A DNA stretch of 64,000 nucleotides, taken from contig JAUVHV010000001.1 in assembly GCA_030593065.1 (NCBI GenBank), forward strand, positions 62,001 through 126,000, read 5' to 3'. Both the position numbers and the translations under genes were made by a program. A model generated the notes under the pieces. The model was not told the DNA's origin. It saw only the letters and a list, made by a program, of their open reading frames with translations, and made no database searches. Source of the stretch: Candidatus Omnitrophota bacterium (GTDB lineage Bacteria > Omnitrophota > Gorgyraeia > JABMRG01). This document shows, in pieces, positions 1-8,891 of this stretch; the stretch's first letter is position 1, and every line of letters begins with the position of its first letter.

Positions 1-1
1 C

Positions 2-451
2 ATAGTAGGGGATATCGCGCATTCCCGTGTAGCCCGTTCCAATATATGGGGGCTAACCAAGCTCGGAGCAGAAGTGACTGTCTGCGCTCCGGAGCTTCTT
101 ATCCCTCCGGAGATAGAGAAGATGGGTGTAAGTGTTACAAGCAGCATAGAAAGAGCATTGGCAGGAGCGGACGCGGTCAATGTATTGCGCATGCAATTTG
201 AACGAGACACAGACACGGCCTTTCCGAAACAATTAGAGTATTTCAGGAATTTTGCCATTACAGAGGAGAGATTAAAAAAAGCAAAAAAGGATATAATAGT
301 GATGCATCCCGGGCCCATTAATCGCGGCACAGAGATATCAAGCGCGGTCGCGGATGGAAAAAATTCAGTGATACTGGACCAGGTGACAAACGGCATAGCC
401 ATTCGCATGGCGGTACTTTTTTTGATATCACAGGCAAGGCGAGCGCAATGA
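2..451 (+). CDS. pyrB: Aspartate carbamoyltransferase, C-terminal part (5' end outside the window)
   Basis: The reading frame is open from base 2, so the gene begins upstream; 149 residues of the C-terminal half are visible. The first residues form the GDIAHSRVARSN segment at the start of the aspartate-binding domain, and the end carries HPGPINRGTEI, a PyrB signature. The enzyme condenses carbamoyl phosphate with aspartate to N-carbamoyl-aspartate, the committed step of UMP synthesis, in the cytosol. Its stop overlaps the pyrC start (ATGA at 448-451), indicating translational coupling in a pyr operon. Ornithine carbamoyltransferase is less likely because the HSRVARSN and HPGPINRG motifs are those of ATCase. 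Confidence 0.95.
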   Translation: MVGDIAHSRVARSNIWGLTKLGAEVTVCAPELLIPPEIEKMGVSVTSSIERALAGADAVNVLRMQFERDTDTAFPKQLEYFRNFAITEERLKKAKKDIIVMHPGPINRGTEISSAVADGKNSVILDQVTNGIAIRMAVLFLISQARRAQ

Positions 452-1734
452 GTATATTAATAAAAAACGGAAGGCTTATAGACCCACAAGGCAAGATAGA
501 CAAGGTATGCGATATACTTGTAGAGAAGAACAGGGTCAAGAGCATTTCAAAAACAATTAATACAAAAGCAAAAGAGGTTATTGACGCTCATGGATGTATT
601 GTATTGCCAGGGCTTGTTGATATGCATGTGCATCTACGCGAACCGGGGCGTGAAGACAAAGAGACTATAGCCAGCGCGACATGCGCCGCGCTAAAAGGGG
701 GGGTAACCTCATTGCTCGCGATGCCTAATACAACACCATGCATAGACTCTCCTCAGGCCGTGAGCCTGCTGCAGAAAATTATAGACAAGACAGCTAAGGC
801 GAATGTGCTTATAGCAGGCGCTATAACAAGAGGCAGAAAAGGCCATGAACCGGTCAATATAGCAGGTTTAAAAGCTAAAGGCGTAATGATCGTAACAGAT
901 GATGGAGCGTCGGTAGATGATGATAAGGTATTATTAAAGGTTATGCAACAGGCAAAAAAACAGGGCATGATTGTAATGTGCCACTGCGAAGATAAGCTTC
1001 TTTCAAAAAGAGGATCCGTTAATCGCGGGTTAACATCTACGCGCATGGGCCTGCGAGGCATTTCAAAAGAGTCTGAATTCAAACGTGTTGAGCGCGATAT
1101 CGCTATAGCGGAAAAAGCAGGCGCGCGTGTACATATTGCCCATGTAAGCTGTAAGGAGAGCGCGGAGATAATACGAAAAGCAAAAAAAAGAAAGATACGC
1201 GTAACAGCGGAAACCTGCCCTCACTATTTCGCGCTCTCAGAAACAGATGTAATAGATTTTGATACTAACATGAAGATGAATCCGCCATTGCGCGGCAAAG
1301 AAGATGTTGCTGCCATTAAGAAGGCCCTCGCGGACGGGACAATTGATGTAATCGCCTCGGATCATGCTCCGCATACGGATAATGAGAAAGATATAGAGTT
1401 TGAACGCGCCGCGTTTGGGGTGATTGGGCTTGAAACGGAATTAGCCGTTGCTGTTACAGAGTTGCTTCATCCCGGGATAATAGACTGGAAAAGGATTATT
1501 GAGGTATTGTCAATAAACCCGGCAAAAATACTCGGTGTAAAAAAAGGAGCTCTTGCTCAAGGGGACGACGCGGATATTGTGATTATAGACCCTGAAGAGG
1601 AGTGGATCTTTACAAAACAGGGGATACTTTCAAAATCGAAAAACTCCCCCTTTATAAACAGAAAGTTAAAAGGCAGGCCTATATACACAATATTTGCCGG
1701 TAAACTGGCATATTCCGGCAGGGAGCGCGCATGA
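448..1734 (+). CDS. pyrC: Dihydroorotase, class I
   Basis: 428 residues, the usual length of class I bacterial dihydroorotases. It closes N-carbamoyl-aspartate to dihydroorotate. Zinc-binding HVHLREPG is at residues 60-67, the class I DDG motif at 151-153, further metal-ligand histidines at about 179 and 232 (HIAHVS), and the catalytic SDHAPH at 304-309, so the active site looks complete. The start at 448 overlaps the pyrB stop by 4 nt, and the stop overlaps the next gene by 4 nt (ATGA at 1731-1734). It sits in one transcription unit with pyrB upstream and an EndoQ-like gene, pyrK, pyrD and pyrF downstream. Confidence 0.96.
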   Translation: MSILIKNGRLIDPQGKIDKVCDILVEKNRVKSISKTINTKAKEVIDAHGCIVLPGLVDMHVHLREPGREDKETIASATCAALKGGVTSLLAMPNTTPCIDSPQAVSLLQKIIDKTAKANVLIAGAITRGRKGHEPVNIAGLKAKGVMIVTDDGASVDDDKVLLKVMQQAKKQGMIVMCHCEDKLLSKRGSVNRGLTSTRMGLRGISKESEFKRVERDIAIAEKAGARVHIAHVSCKESAEIIRKAKKRKIRVTAETCPHYFALSETDVIDFDTNMKMNPPLRGKEDVAAIKKALADGTIDVIASDHAPHTDNEKDIEFERAAFGVIGLETELAVAVTELLHPGIIDWKRIIEVLSINPAKILGVKKGALAQGDDADIVIIDPEEEWIFTKQGILSKSKNSPFINRKLKGRPIYTIFAGKLAYSGRERA

Positions 1735-2924
1735 AATTTGTAGCAGATTTGCATATTCATTCAAAATACAGCCGCGCTACAAGCAAGGCGATGGATTTAG
1801 AGCATATCGCGGAGTGGTCTAAGCTAAAAGGAATAGATCTGATAGGCACAGGCGATTTTACTCATCCTGCGTGGCTTAAGGAACTAAGGGATAAACTTAA
1901 ACAGCGTACCAATGGGCTGTATGAATACAACGACACGCATTTTATTCTGACTGCCGAGATCAGCAATATGTATACTAAGAATGGGCACGGCCGTCGGATA
2001 CACACAATTCTTATTGCTCCGGACATCGACTCGGCAAGCAGGATAAGCAAAGCACTCGGCAGAAGAGGTAATATTCTGTCCGACGGCAGGCCTATCTTTG
2101 GGTTTGATGTTAAGGATGTTGTCAAGCTTTGCCTCGACATATCGCCAGACTGTTTAATTGTGCCTGCGCACATATTTACGCCGTGGTTTAGCCTGTTTGG
2201 TTCAAGGTCAGGCTTTGATACAATTTACGAATGCTTTGAAGAAGAGACAAAAAATATCTACGCGTTAGAGACAGGCTTGAGTTCTGACCCCGCGATGAAT
2301 TGGCGCATAAGCGCGCTGGATAAATATACTCTGATATCCAATTCGGATGCTCATTCTCCAGCAAAGCTCGGGCGCGAGGTAAATGTTTTTGATACGGAGA
2401 TGAGTTATAGTGGTATAATGGAAGCAATAAAAAACAAGGCTAAGAAAAAAATGCTCTTTACTGTTGAATTTTTTCCTGAAGAGGGTAAGTACCATTTTGA
2501 CGGCCACAGAGACTGCGGTATACAATTTTCACCTGAGCAGACTAAGCGACATAAAGGCATCTGCCCTAAATGCAACAAGCCCCTTACAGTAGGTGTAATG
2601 AGCAGGGTGAATGATTTAGCAGACAGGCCGGACGGATTTACGCCGGAAAACTCAGCGCCATTTAAGAGAATGGTTCCTTTGCAGGAGATAATAGCCCAAG
2701 AGCGGCAAAGAGGCGTGTTGACTAAAGGTGTAGCGCAAGAGTATAAAAGGGTGGTAGAGTATTTTGGAAACGAGTTTGAGGTATTACTTCACGCGAGCGA
2801 AAAAGACCTGGCTTCGTTCTTATCGGAGAGGATGTTCCAGGCGATTGTCAAGGTACGTAATGGAGACCTTATAATCAGTCCGGGTTATGACGGTAAATTC
2901 GGCACGGTCAAGATTGGCATATAA
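1731..2924 (+). CDS. PHP-domain endonuclease Q (EndoQ)-like DNA repair protein
   Basis: 397 residues. The N-terminus has a PHP metal-binding motif (ADLHIHSKYSRATS, residues 5-18) followed by GTGDFTHPAW, and further on SNSDAHSP. Towards the C-terminus is a CPKCNKPLTVG zinc-binding segment followed by RVNDLADRP. This domain order and these motifs match endonuclease Q, known from Thermococcales and some bacteria, which nicks DNA 5' of deaminated bases (uracil, hypoxanthine, xanthine) and abasic sites. The gene lies inside the pyr operon, coupled to pyrC by ATGA and 3 nt before pyrK. The family call is confident; the repair role here is transferred from studied members. Confidence 0.8.
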   Translation: MKFVADLHIHSKYSRATSKAMDLEHIAEWSKLKGIDLIGTGDFTHPAWLKELRDKLKQRTNGLYEYNDTHFILTAEISNMYTKNGHGRRIHTILIAPDIDSASRISKALGRRGNILSDGRPIFGFDVKDVVKLCLDISPDCLIVPAHIFTPWFSLFGSRSGFDTIYECFEEETKNIYALETGLSSDPAMNWRISALDKYTLISNSDAHSPAKLGREVNVFDTEMSYSGIMEAIKNKAKKKMLFTVEFFPEEGKYHFDGHRDCGIQFSPEQTKRHKGICPKCNKPLTVGVMSRVNDLADRPDGFTPENSAPFKRMVPLQEIIAQERQRGVLTKGVAQEYKRVVEYFGNEFEVLLHASEKDLASFLSERMFQAIVKVRNGDLIISPGYDGKFGTVKIGI

Positions 2925-2927
2925 AAC

Positions 2928-3779
2928 ATGAAACAGGTAAAAGCAGAGATACTTCTTAATAAAGAGATAGCAGATTCGCATTTTAAAATGGTTCTTGATC
3001 TGGGTAAGCTTAATCTCTTTATCAAGCCGGGCCAGTTTCTGCATATTAAGGCAGGCAGCGCCTATGACCCATTATTAAGGCGCCCTATCAGTATACATCG
3101 CATTGGTTCAAACCCGAATATTGTAGAGCTTTTATATAAAATAGAAGGAAAGGGTACGCAGCTTATGTCAAGGCGCTCTAAGGGGACTTACCTTGATATA
3201 ATAGGCCCTCTTGGCAATGGATTCAAAGTACCGAAAGGGCAGTCTAATTTTATCCTGGTAGCGGGTGGCATGGGCATAGCCCCATTAATGGCGCTCGCGG
3301 ATAATCTCGCGAGGTTTAGAAAGCGAATTATAACGGTTATATTGGGCGCCAGGACAAAGGACTTTATAATATGTAAAAAAGAGTTACGCGATATCGGCGC
3401 AAAGGTTATTGTTGTTACAGAGGATGGCTCAGAAGGAGAAAAAGGCCTTGCCACAGACGTGCTAGAGAGCATTATTGAGCAGTTTGATTTGAGGAAGAGC
3501 GCTACTGCTTTGAAAAAAAAACATGCGAAAGGGATTACGATAGCGGAATATGGGCCGGAAGTCGGGTTATACGCGTGCGGGCCATTAGGAATGCTTAAGG
3601 CCATCGCGGTAATCGCGAAATACTATACCATGCAGGCACAAGCATCTTTTGAAGAGAGGATGGGGTGCGGAGTCGGAGCTTGTCTTGGGTGCGTGATACA
3701 GACAAAGGCCGGTTATAAACGGGTATGTAAAGACGGGCCTGTCTTTGATCTGGAGGAGATAGCATGGGAAAGAGATTGA
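2928..3779 (+). CDS. pyrK: Dihydroorotate dehydrogenase B, electron-transfer subunit
   Basis: 283 residues. It carries electrons from PyrD to NAD+ through FAD and a [2Fe-2S] cluster. The N-terminal ferredoxin-reductase-like FAD domain includes LLRRPISIH (about 45-53); the pyridine-nucleotide part includes GGMGIAPLMAL and YACGPLGML. The four iron ligands are visible near the C-terminus (Cys247, Cys252, Cys255, Cys267 in GCGVGACLGC...VC). It overlaps pyrD by 16 nt, as expected for subunits of one heterotetramer. Its presence implies NAD-linked, quinone-independent dihydroorotate oxidation, in keeping with an anaerobe. A stretch at about 180-205 separates the nucleotide-binding strands and looks slightly longer than usual. 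Confidence 0.94.
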   Translation: MKQVKAEILLNKEIADSHFKMVLDLGKLNLFIKPGQFLHIKAGSAYDPLLRRPISIHRIGSNPNIVELLYKIEGKGTQLMSRRSKGTYLDIIGPLGNGFKVPKGQSNFILVAGGMGIAPLMALADNLARFRKRIITVILGARTKDFIICKKELRDIGAKVIVVTEDGSEGEKGLATDVLESIIEQFDLRKSATALKKKHAKGITIAEYGPEVGLYACGPLGMLKAIAVIAKYYTMQAQASFEERMGCGVGACLGCVIQTKAGYKRVCKDGPVFDLEEIAWERD

Positions 3780-4690
3780 ACGGATTGGCAGTCAGGATAG
3801 GCCGTTTAAAATTTATTAATCCGGTTATGGCCGCATCCGGAACATTCGGCTATGGCCAGGAGTATAAAGAGTTGGTTAGGATAGACGGTTTAGGCGCTAT
3901 TGTTACTAAATCAATAACACTTAAACCTTTAAAAGGTAATGCTCCTCCGCGTATTTGGGAATCCACAGCAGGCATGCTTAATGCCATAGGCCTGCAGAAC
4001 GACGGAATAGAGGATTTTCTTGCAAACAGACTCCCTTTTCTTAAAGATTTAAACACCAGGATAATTGCAAGTATCGCAGGCAAATGCAGGCAAGAGTATA
4101 AAGAATTGGCAAAAAGGCTGGAGAGCGCGCCTGTAGACGCGATAGAGATTAATATCTCCTGTCCTAATGTTGAACACCATGGCAGTGCCCGCTTATTTGC
4201 GCAGGACGCAAAAGAGACAGCAGGAATAGTGCGCGCGGTAAGAAAAGCGACAAAAAAAACAGTTATTACAAAACTTTCGCCAAATGTAACTGATATTACA
4301 GAGATTGCAAAGGCAGCAGAAGGCGCGGGAACAGACGCTATATCACTTATCAACACGCTTATAGGTATGGATGTTGACATAACAACACAGAGGCCGCGCC
4401 TTGCCAATATAACAGGCGGTTTAAGCGGGCCGGCAATAAAACCCGTGGCATTGCGCATGACATGGGAGGTGTACCAGGCTGTGAAGATACCGATTATTGG
4501 TATAGGCGGTATTATGAGTACAGAAGACGCGCTGGCGTTTTTTTTGTGCGGCGCGAGGGCTATTCAGGTAGGTACAGCTAACTTTGTTAACCCCCAAACC
4601 ATAACAAGCATCATTGATGGTATCAGTAATTACCTAAAGAAAAACAGACTAAAGAGCATACAAGAGCTTACCGGAAGGCTGAAGATATGA
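3764..4690 (+). CDS. pyrD: Dihydroorotate dehydrogenase B, catalytic subunit
   Basis: 308 residues, typical of class 1B PyrD. It oxidises dihydroorotate to orotate using FMN. The N-terminus has NPVMAASGTFGYG, the substrate loop has NISCPNVEHHG with the catalytic Cys133 that marks class 1 enzymes, and the FMN phosphate site is GIGGIMSTEDAL. The start lies within the last codons of pyrK (16-nt overlap). The stop overlaps pyrF by 4 nt (ATGA at 4687-4690). Partnered with PyrK, it should be NAD-dependent rather than fumarate- or quinone-dependent. Confidence 0.95.
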   Translation: MGKRLNGLAVRIGRLKFINPVMAASGTFGYGQEYKELVRIDGLGAIVTKSITLKPLKGNAPPRIWESTAGMLNAIGLQNDGIEDFLANRLPFLKDLNTRIIASIAGKCRQEYKELAKRLESAPVDAIEINISCPNVEHHGSARLFAQDAKETAGIVRAVRKATKKTVITKLSPNVTDITEIAKAAEGAGTDAISLINTLIGMDVDITTQRPRLANITGGLSGPAIKPVALRMTWEVYQAVKIPIIGIGGIMSTEDALAFFLCGARAIQVGTANFVNPQTITSIIDGISNYLKKNRLKSIQELTGRLKI

Positions 4691-5367
4691 AAGAGAGGCT
4701 TATAGTAGCACTGGATGTCAGCAGCCTTAAAAAAGCAACAAAGCTCGTCGATGTGCTTTATCCCGCGGTTAAGATATTCAAGATCGGCAGCCAGCTTTTT
4801 ACAAAAGTGGGGCCGGATGCGGTAAAGATGGTGCATAAAAAGCGCGCCAGAGTCTTTTTGGACCTAAAATTTCATGATATTCCAAATACGGTCTCCCTGG
4901 CAATTGAACAAGTTTGCGCAATGGGTGTTTTTATGGCTAATGTGCATGCTTCAGGCGGCAGGGTTATGATGCAGCGTGCGGCAGAGGCGAAGAAAAAACC
5001 TTTGGTTATACTTGCGGTGACAGTATTGACAAGCATTGATAAAGAGGCGCTCTCCGCGATCGGCATTAACAGAACCCCGTTATCTCAGGCAGAGAGGCTT
5101 GCCATGCTCGCGAAATCAAGCGGTTTAGACGGTGTCGTCTGTTCCGGTAATGAGATCAGAGCTATCCGTAAAGCCTGCGGCGCGAAGTTTATTATTGTTA
5201 CTCCCGGAATAAGGCCGCCCGGATCAGGCACACAGGATCAAAAAAGAATTATGGCACCTAAATTAGCTATATCATGTGGCGCGGACTATATTGTAGTAGG
5301 AAGGCCTATTATACAGGCAAAGAACCCTCTTTACGCAGCCCAAAAGATATTGCGCGGTATATATTAG
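4687..5367 (+). CDS. pyrF: Orotidine 5'-phosphate decarboxylase
   Basis: 226 residues, a normal length for the short bacterial group. It decarboxylates OMP to UMP, the last step of the pathway. The catalytic Asp-Lys-Asp array is present in FLDLKFHDIPNT (Asp59, Lys61, Asp64). VTPGIRPPGSG and YIVVGRPI near the C-terminus bind the substrate phosphate. The start overlaps pyrD by 4 nt, so it is the last gene of the first pyr transcription unit; pyrE follows after 64 nt with its own promoter. Confidence 0.96.
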   Translation: MKERLIVALDVSSLKKATKLVDVLYPAVKIFKIGSQLFTKVGPDAVKMVHKKRARVFLDLKFHDIPNTVSLAIEQVCAMGVFMANVHASGGRVMMQRAAEAKKKPLVILAVTVLTSIDKEALSAIGINRTPLSQAERLAMLAKSSGLDGVVCSGNEIRAIRKACGAKFIIVTPGIRPPGSGTQDQKRIMAPKLAISCGADYIVVGRPIIQAKNPLYAAQKILRGIY

Positions 5368-5375
5368 ATATATTC

Positions 5376-5404
5376 TTGACAAAACTATAACGAAGGTTTA
5401 TTCT
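5376..5404 (+). promoter_or_regulatory. Sigma-70-type promoter for pyrE and the ATPase operon
   Basis: TTGACA at 5376-5381 and TATTCT at 5399-5404 are separated by 17 nt, just after pyrF. pyrE starts 27 nt further on behind a strong ribosome-binding site (AAAGGAGG at 5420-5427). No terminator is visible between pyrE and the first ATPase gene, so this promoter may also feed the ATPase genes. Activity is inferred from sequence only. Confidence 0.6.
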
Positions 5405-5431
5405 ATACCACAAACTAGGCAAAGGAGGCCC

Positions 5432-6004
5432 ATGAAGAATATAGATATCTTAGAGATGCTGGAGAAAGCAAGCGCTCTTTTAACAGGCCATTTTTTATTA
5501 TCAAGCGGGCTTCATAGCCAACAGTATCTGCAGTGCGCGTTATTATTACGCTACCCTGCTTACGCGGAGGAGCTCTGCAAGCAGCTCGCGGAAAAATTCC
5601 AATACGAGAAGATAGATCTTGTAGTAGGCCCCGCATATGGAGGCATAATTGTGGCTCATGAATTAGCGCGCGCGCTTGGAGTACGAGCCATATTTACAGA
5701 AAGAAAAGACCTGAAGATGCAGCTCCGCAGGGGATTTAATATTGAAAAAGGAGAGCGCATCCTGATAGCAGAGGATGTAGTCACGACCGGCAGGTCTGTT
5801 AAAGAGGTTATAAAAGCAATCAGGCCGTATAAACCAAGGATAATAGGTATTGCTACCCTGATAGATCGAAGCACTAAAAGCAATCTTTTTAATAAAATTC
5901 ATATGGAGAGCCTCAAGAGGATAAGGATAAAGACTTATACAGAGCAGAGGTGCCCAATGTGCAAAGCTAAGAAGCCCCTTACAAAACCCGGTTCACGGGC
6001 TTAA
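5432..6004 (+). CDS. pyrE: Orotate phosphoribosyltransferase
   Basis: 190 residues. It joins orotate and PRPP to OMP. The PRPP-binding motif ILIAEDVVTTGRS lies at about 110-122, the flexible-loop segment ERKDLKMQLRRGF at about 90-102, and VVGPAYGGIIVAHELA upstream of it matches the family. An ATG 5 nt after AAAGGAGG decides the start. The C-terminus has CPMCKAKKP, a short cysteine pair that I do not consider functional evidence. Only 19 nt separate it from the first ATPase gene. Confidence 0.95.
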   Translation: MKNIDILEMLEKASALLTGHFLLSSGLHSQQYLQCALLLRYPAYAEELCKQLAEKFQYEKIDLVVGPAYGGIIVAHELARALGVRAIFTERKDLKMQLRRGFNIEKGERILIAEDVVTTGRSVKEVIKAIRPYKPRIIGIATLIDRSTKSNLFNKIHMESLKRIRIKTYTEQRCPMCKAKKPLTKPGSRA

Positions 6005-6023
6005 ATGGGTAACGGAGTATATC

Positions 6024-6659
6024 ATGACAATGGAATTAAAAAATCTTATAGATAAGATAAAAAAAGACGGGGTTGAACAAGCGGAGAGTGAAGCAGCAGC
6101 GATCATTGCTGGAGCGGAGGCTCAGGCAAAGGGTGTTATCGACGAGGCACACAAAAAAGCCCAGGAGATAATAGCAGAAGCAGAAGAAAGGGCAGGCAGG
6201 TTTAAGGTTTCATCAGAACGGGCGCTTAAACAAGCCGCGAGAGACGCGTTGCTTGCTCTGCGCGGCAGGGTTACAGAGTTTTTCGCGAGAGTTGTAAAAA
6301 CAAATGTTCAGGATGAGCTTAGCTCCACAGTGCTTAAAGATATTATTCTGCAGGCTGTTGAGCACAGTATTAAAGAAGGCATAATGGATATAGAGGTAGT
6401 AGTCAGCGCTGCGGATAAAAAGGCTTTGGAAGAAAAGCTCTTCGCGGCTTTGAGAAAAGAAGCAAAAGAGAAATTTTTGTTAAAGTCAAGCAATGGGATA
6501 GAGAAAGGTTTTCGTATTGGCGCGCGTGATAAGAACTCGTATCTCGATTTTACAGATCAGGCGATAGTAGAAGGTTTCAAGCGATACCTGAATCCAAAAC
6601 TTGTAGATACTTTGGATATCGATTTAGGCCTTAAACAAGAAGGAAAGAATGCAAAATAA
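6024..6659 (+). CDS. atpE: V/A-type ATPase subunit E (peripheral stalk)
   Basis: 211 residues. Its N-terminal third is a charged, alanine-rich helix (AESEAAAIIAGAEAQAKGVI and following) typical of the stator stalk that links the catalytic head to subunit I. The C-terminal half is a globular head-binding domain with low sequence conservation. Position decides the call: it is the first gene of an E-DUF2764-A-B-D-I-K cluster, the order known from Chlamydia, spirochaetes and Bacteroidetes. Its end overlaps the next gene by 11 nt. Confidence 0.88.
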   Translation: MTMELKNLIDKIKKDGVEQAESEAAAIIAGAEAQAKGVIDEAHKKAQEIIAEAEERAGRFKVSSERALKQAARDALLALRGRVTEFFARVVKTNVQDELSSTVLKDIILQAVEHSIKEGIMDIEVVVSAADKKALEEKLFAALRKEAKEKFLLKSSNGIEKGFRIGARDKNSYLDFTDQAIVEGFKRYLNPKLVDTLDIDLGLKQEGKNAK

Positions 6660-7149
6660 ATATTATTATCTTGTCTCTTCATTGCCACTATTACAGTTTG
6701 ATGAAAAATCGGGTATCCTTAAAAAAGAGTTTTTATCAGAATGCGGTAAATGGCTTAGCCCGCCGGAATTTAACATATTAAAGACAGTGGACATTGACAG
6801 CTCTAAGATACCTTCTAATAATAAGCAGATTCTCAGGCAGTGGAAAATGTTTGACTCTTCCTTGCGAGATGATCTTAGCAAGGCGCGACAGATAACTCAG
6901 GGCGCGATCGATGAAAGGCTGCCCGCCTCCATGTTGTCTGTTTTTAATAAAGAGACACCGTTTCTGATGGAGAAGGAGCTTGCGAGAAAACAGTGGGTTA
7001 TGCTTGATGAGCTTGAGTCGGGGAGCTATTTTGATATGAATATATTGATTATCTATTTTTTAAAGCTGCAGATCTTAGAAAGATTCGCGGCTTTTAACAA
7101 GGACGAAGGCGTGAGAGTATTTGAAAGTGCTTGCGAGGTAACCATATGA
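6649..7149 (+). CDS. DUF2764 family protein of V/A-ATPase operons
   Basis: 166 residues starting NKYYYLVSSLPLLQFDE, the typical beginning of DUF2764 proteins, which occur almost only between the E and A genes of bacterial V/A-ATPase operons. The rest is predicted helical, without membrane segments or catalytic motifs. No recognisable subunit C or F gene exists in this cluster, so a structural role in the central rotor or stalk, perhaps replacing subunit C, is a reasonable inference but not shown. It overlaps atpE by 11 nt and atpA by 4 nt (ATGA at 7146-7149). Confidence 0.8.
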   Translation: MQNKYYYLVSSLPLLQFDEKSGILKKEFLSECGKWLSPPEFNILKTVDIDSSKIPSNNKQILRQWKMFDSSLRDDLSKARQITQGAIDERLPASMLSVFNKETPFLMEKELARKQWVMLDELESGSYFDMNILIIYFLKLQILERFAAFNKDEGVRVFESACEVTI

Positions 7150-8891
7150 CTAAACATAAAGGCGAGATAATCGCTATAAATGGCAACATGATACAGGTCC
7201 GGTTCAAGGGCGATATTATACAGAATGAGGTAGGTTACGTTATAAAAGAGAACCAGAGGCTTAAATCAGAGGTTATCAAAATAGAAGGAGATATCGCGTT
7301 TTTACAGGTTTTTGAGATAACCAAGGGTATGAAAGTCGGGGATAAGATCGAGTTTTCAGATAAGATGCTCTCTGTACAGCTTGGCCCGGGGCTCTTGTCG
7401 CAGATATATGACGGCCTGCAGAACCCTCTCCCGGAGCTGGCCGCTAAATTCGGGTTCTTTTTGCCTATTGGCGTGGAGCTTAACGCTATATCCTTGACAA
7501 AAAAATGGAAGTTTAAACCTTACGCGAAAAAGGGCGAGAGCGTAATAGCGGGAAGCGTCTTAGGGCACGTGCACGAAGGGATATTCAAACATAAGATAAT
7601 GGTGCCTTTTTATATGATGGACGAATATATCATAGATGATATAGCGCTTGAAGATGATTATACAGTAGAGCATACTATTACGAAGATTAAAGATCGCGAA
7701 GGAAAAACATTTAATGTGGCCATGGCATTCGACTGGCCTGTAAAGATACCCATAACAGCTTATAAAGAAAAGTTGGCGCCTGCGGAACCGCTCTCTACCA
7801 GGATACGCGTCATAGACACATTCTTTCCCGTAGCAAAAGGGGGCACGTACTGCATACCAGGGCCGTTTGGCGCGGGAAAGACAGTGTTACAGCAGCTTAC
7901 GAGCCGTTATGCGGAGATTGATATTGTTATTATTGCCGCGTGCGGTGAACGCGCGGGAGAAGTTGTCGAGACTTTAAGAGAATTTCCAAAGCTGAAAGAC
8001 CCGCGCACAGGCAAGGTTCTGATGGATAGGACGATTATAATATGTAATACATCTTCTATGCCGGTAGCGGCACGAGAATCATCAGTCTATACAGCAGCTA
8101 CTATCGCGGAATATTATAGGCAGATGGGGTTAAATGTTCTTCTGCTCGCGGACTCTACATCACGCTGGGCGCAGGCAATGAGGGAGATATCAGGCCGCTT
8201 GGAAGAGATACCCGGAGAGGAGGCATATCCCGCATATTTAGAATCACGTATAGCGCAGTTTTATGAGCGTTCAGGTATTGTGAAACTTCACGATGGCAGT
8301 GTGGGGAGCCTTACAATAGGAGGCACAGTAAGCCCCGCTGGCGGAAGTTTTGAGGAGCCTGTAACGCAGGCGACACTTAAAGTAACAGGCGCTTTTCACG
8401 GCTTATCCCGGGACAGGGCAGACGCGCGCAAATTTCCGTCAGTAGATCCTCTTGAGAGTTGGTCTAAATACAGAAGCGCCATACCGCAGGAATTGGTCGA
8501 TAGCGCAAAACAGATATTGTTCAAAGGGGATCAGGTGGGCCAGATGATGAAGGTTGTTGGCGAAGAGGGCACATCTGCGGAGGATTTTGAAAGTTACCTT
8601 AAGTCAGAATTTCTGGATGCTGTATATATACAACAGAATGGTTTTGACCCGGTTGATTCAGCAACTTCAACCGAGCGCCAGGAATATATATTCACATTTC
8701 TGGTTAAGGCTATACTGGAGAGAGAGTTTTTAATAAAAGACAAGCAGCAAGCCCGCCAGCTTTTCTATAATTTGAGGCAGATATTCATAGATTGGAATTA
8801 TGCTACATGGAATACACAGCAGTTTAAACAACAGCAAGAGAAGATAGAGAGCCTGCTAAAGGAAGAATCTTATGCAAAGAGTATGCACTAA
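7146..8891 (+). CDS. atpA: V/A-type ATPase catalytic subunit A
   Basis: 581 residues from the ATG at 7146. This start is chosen over an in-frame TTG at 7131 because GAGGT lies 7 nt before it and it forms an ATGA overlap with the preceding gene. The P-loop GPFGAGKT is at residues 239-246, followed by ACGERAGE, the [16 protein letters not shown] stretch and [13 protein letters not shown], all hallmarks of the nucleotide-hydrolysing A subunit. Residues of about 110-190 form the non-homologous region that separates A subunits from F-type beta subunits. Together with subunit B it forms the catalytic hexamer. Confidence 0.97.
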   Translation: MTKHKGEIIAINGNMIQVRFKGDIIQNEVGYVIKENQRLKSEVIKIEGDIAFLQVFEITKGMKVGDKIEFSDKMLSVQLGPGLLSQIYDGLQNPLPELAAKFGFFLPIGVELNAISLTKKWKFKPYAKKGESVIAGSVLGHVHEGIFKHKIMVPFYMMDEYIIDDIALEDDYTVEHTITKIKDREGKTFNVAMAFDWPVKIPITAYKEKLAPAEPLSTRIRVIDTFFPVAKGGTYCIPGPFGAGKTVLQQLTSRYAEIDIVIIAACGERAGEVVETLREFPKLKDPRTGKVLMDRTIIICNTSSMPVAARESSVYTAATIAEYYRQMGLNVLLLADSTSRWAQAMREISGRLEEIPGEEAYPAYLESRIAQFYERSGIVKLHDGSVGSLTIGGTVSPAGGSFEEPVTQATLKVTGAFHGLSRDRADARKFPSVDPLESWSKYRSAIPQELVDSAKQILFKGDQVGQMMKVVGEEGTSAEDFESYLKSEFLDAVYIQQNGFDPVDSATSTERQEYIFTFLVKAILEREFLIKDKQQARQLFYNLRQIFIDWNYATWNTQQFKQQQEKIESLLKEESYAKSMH

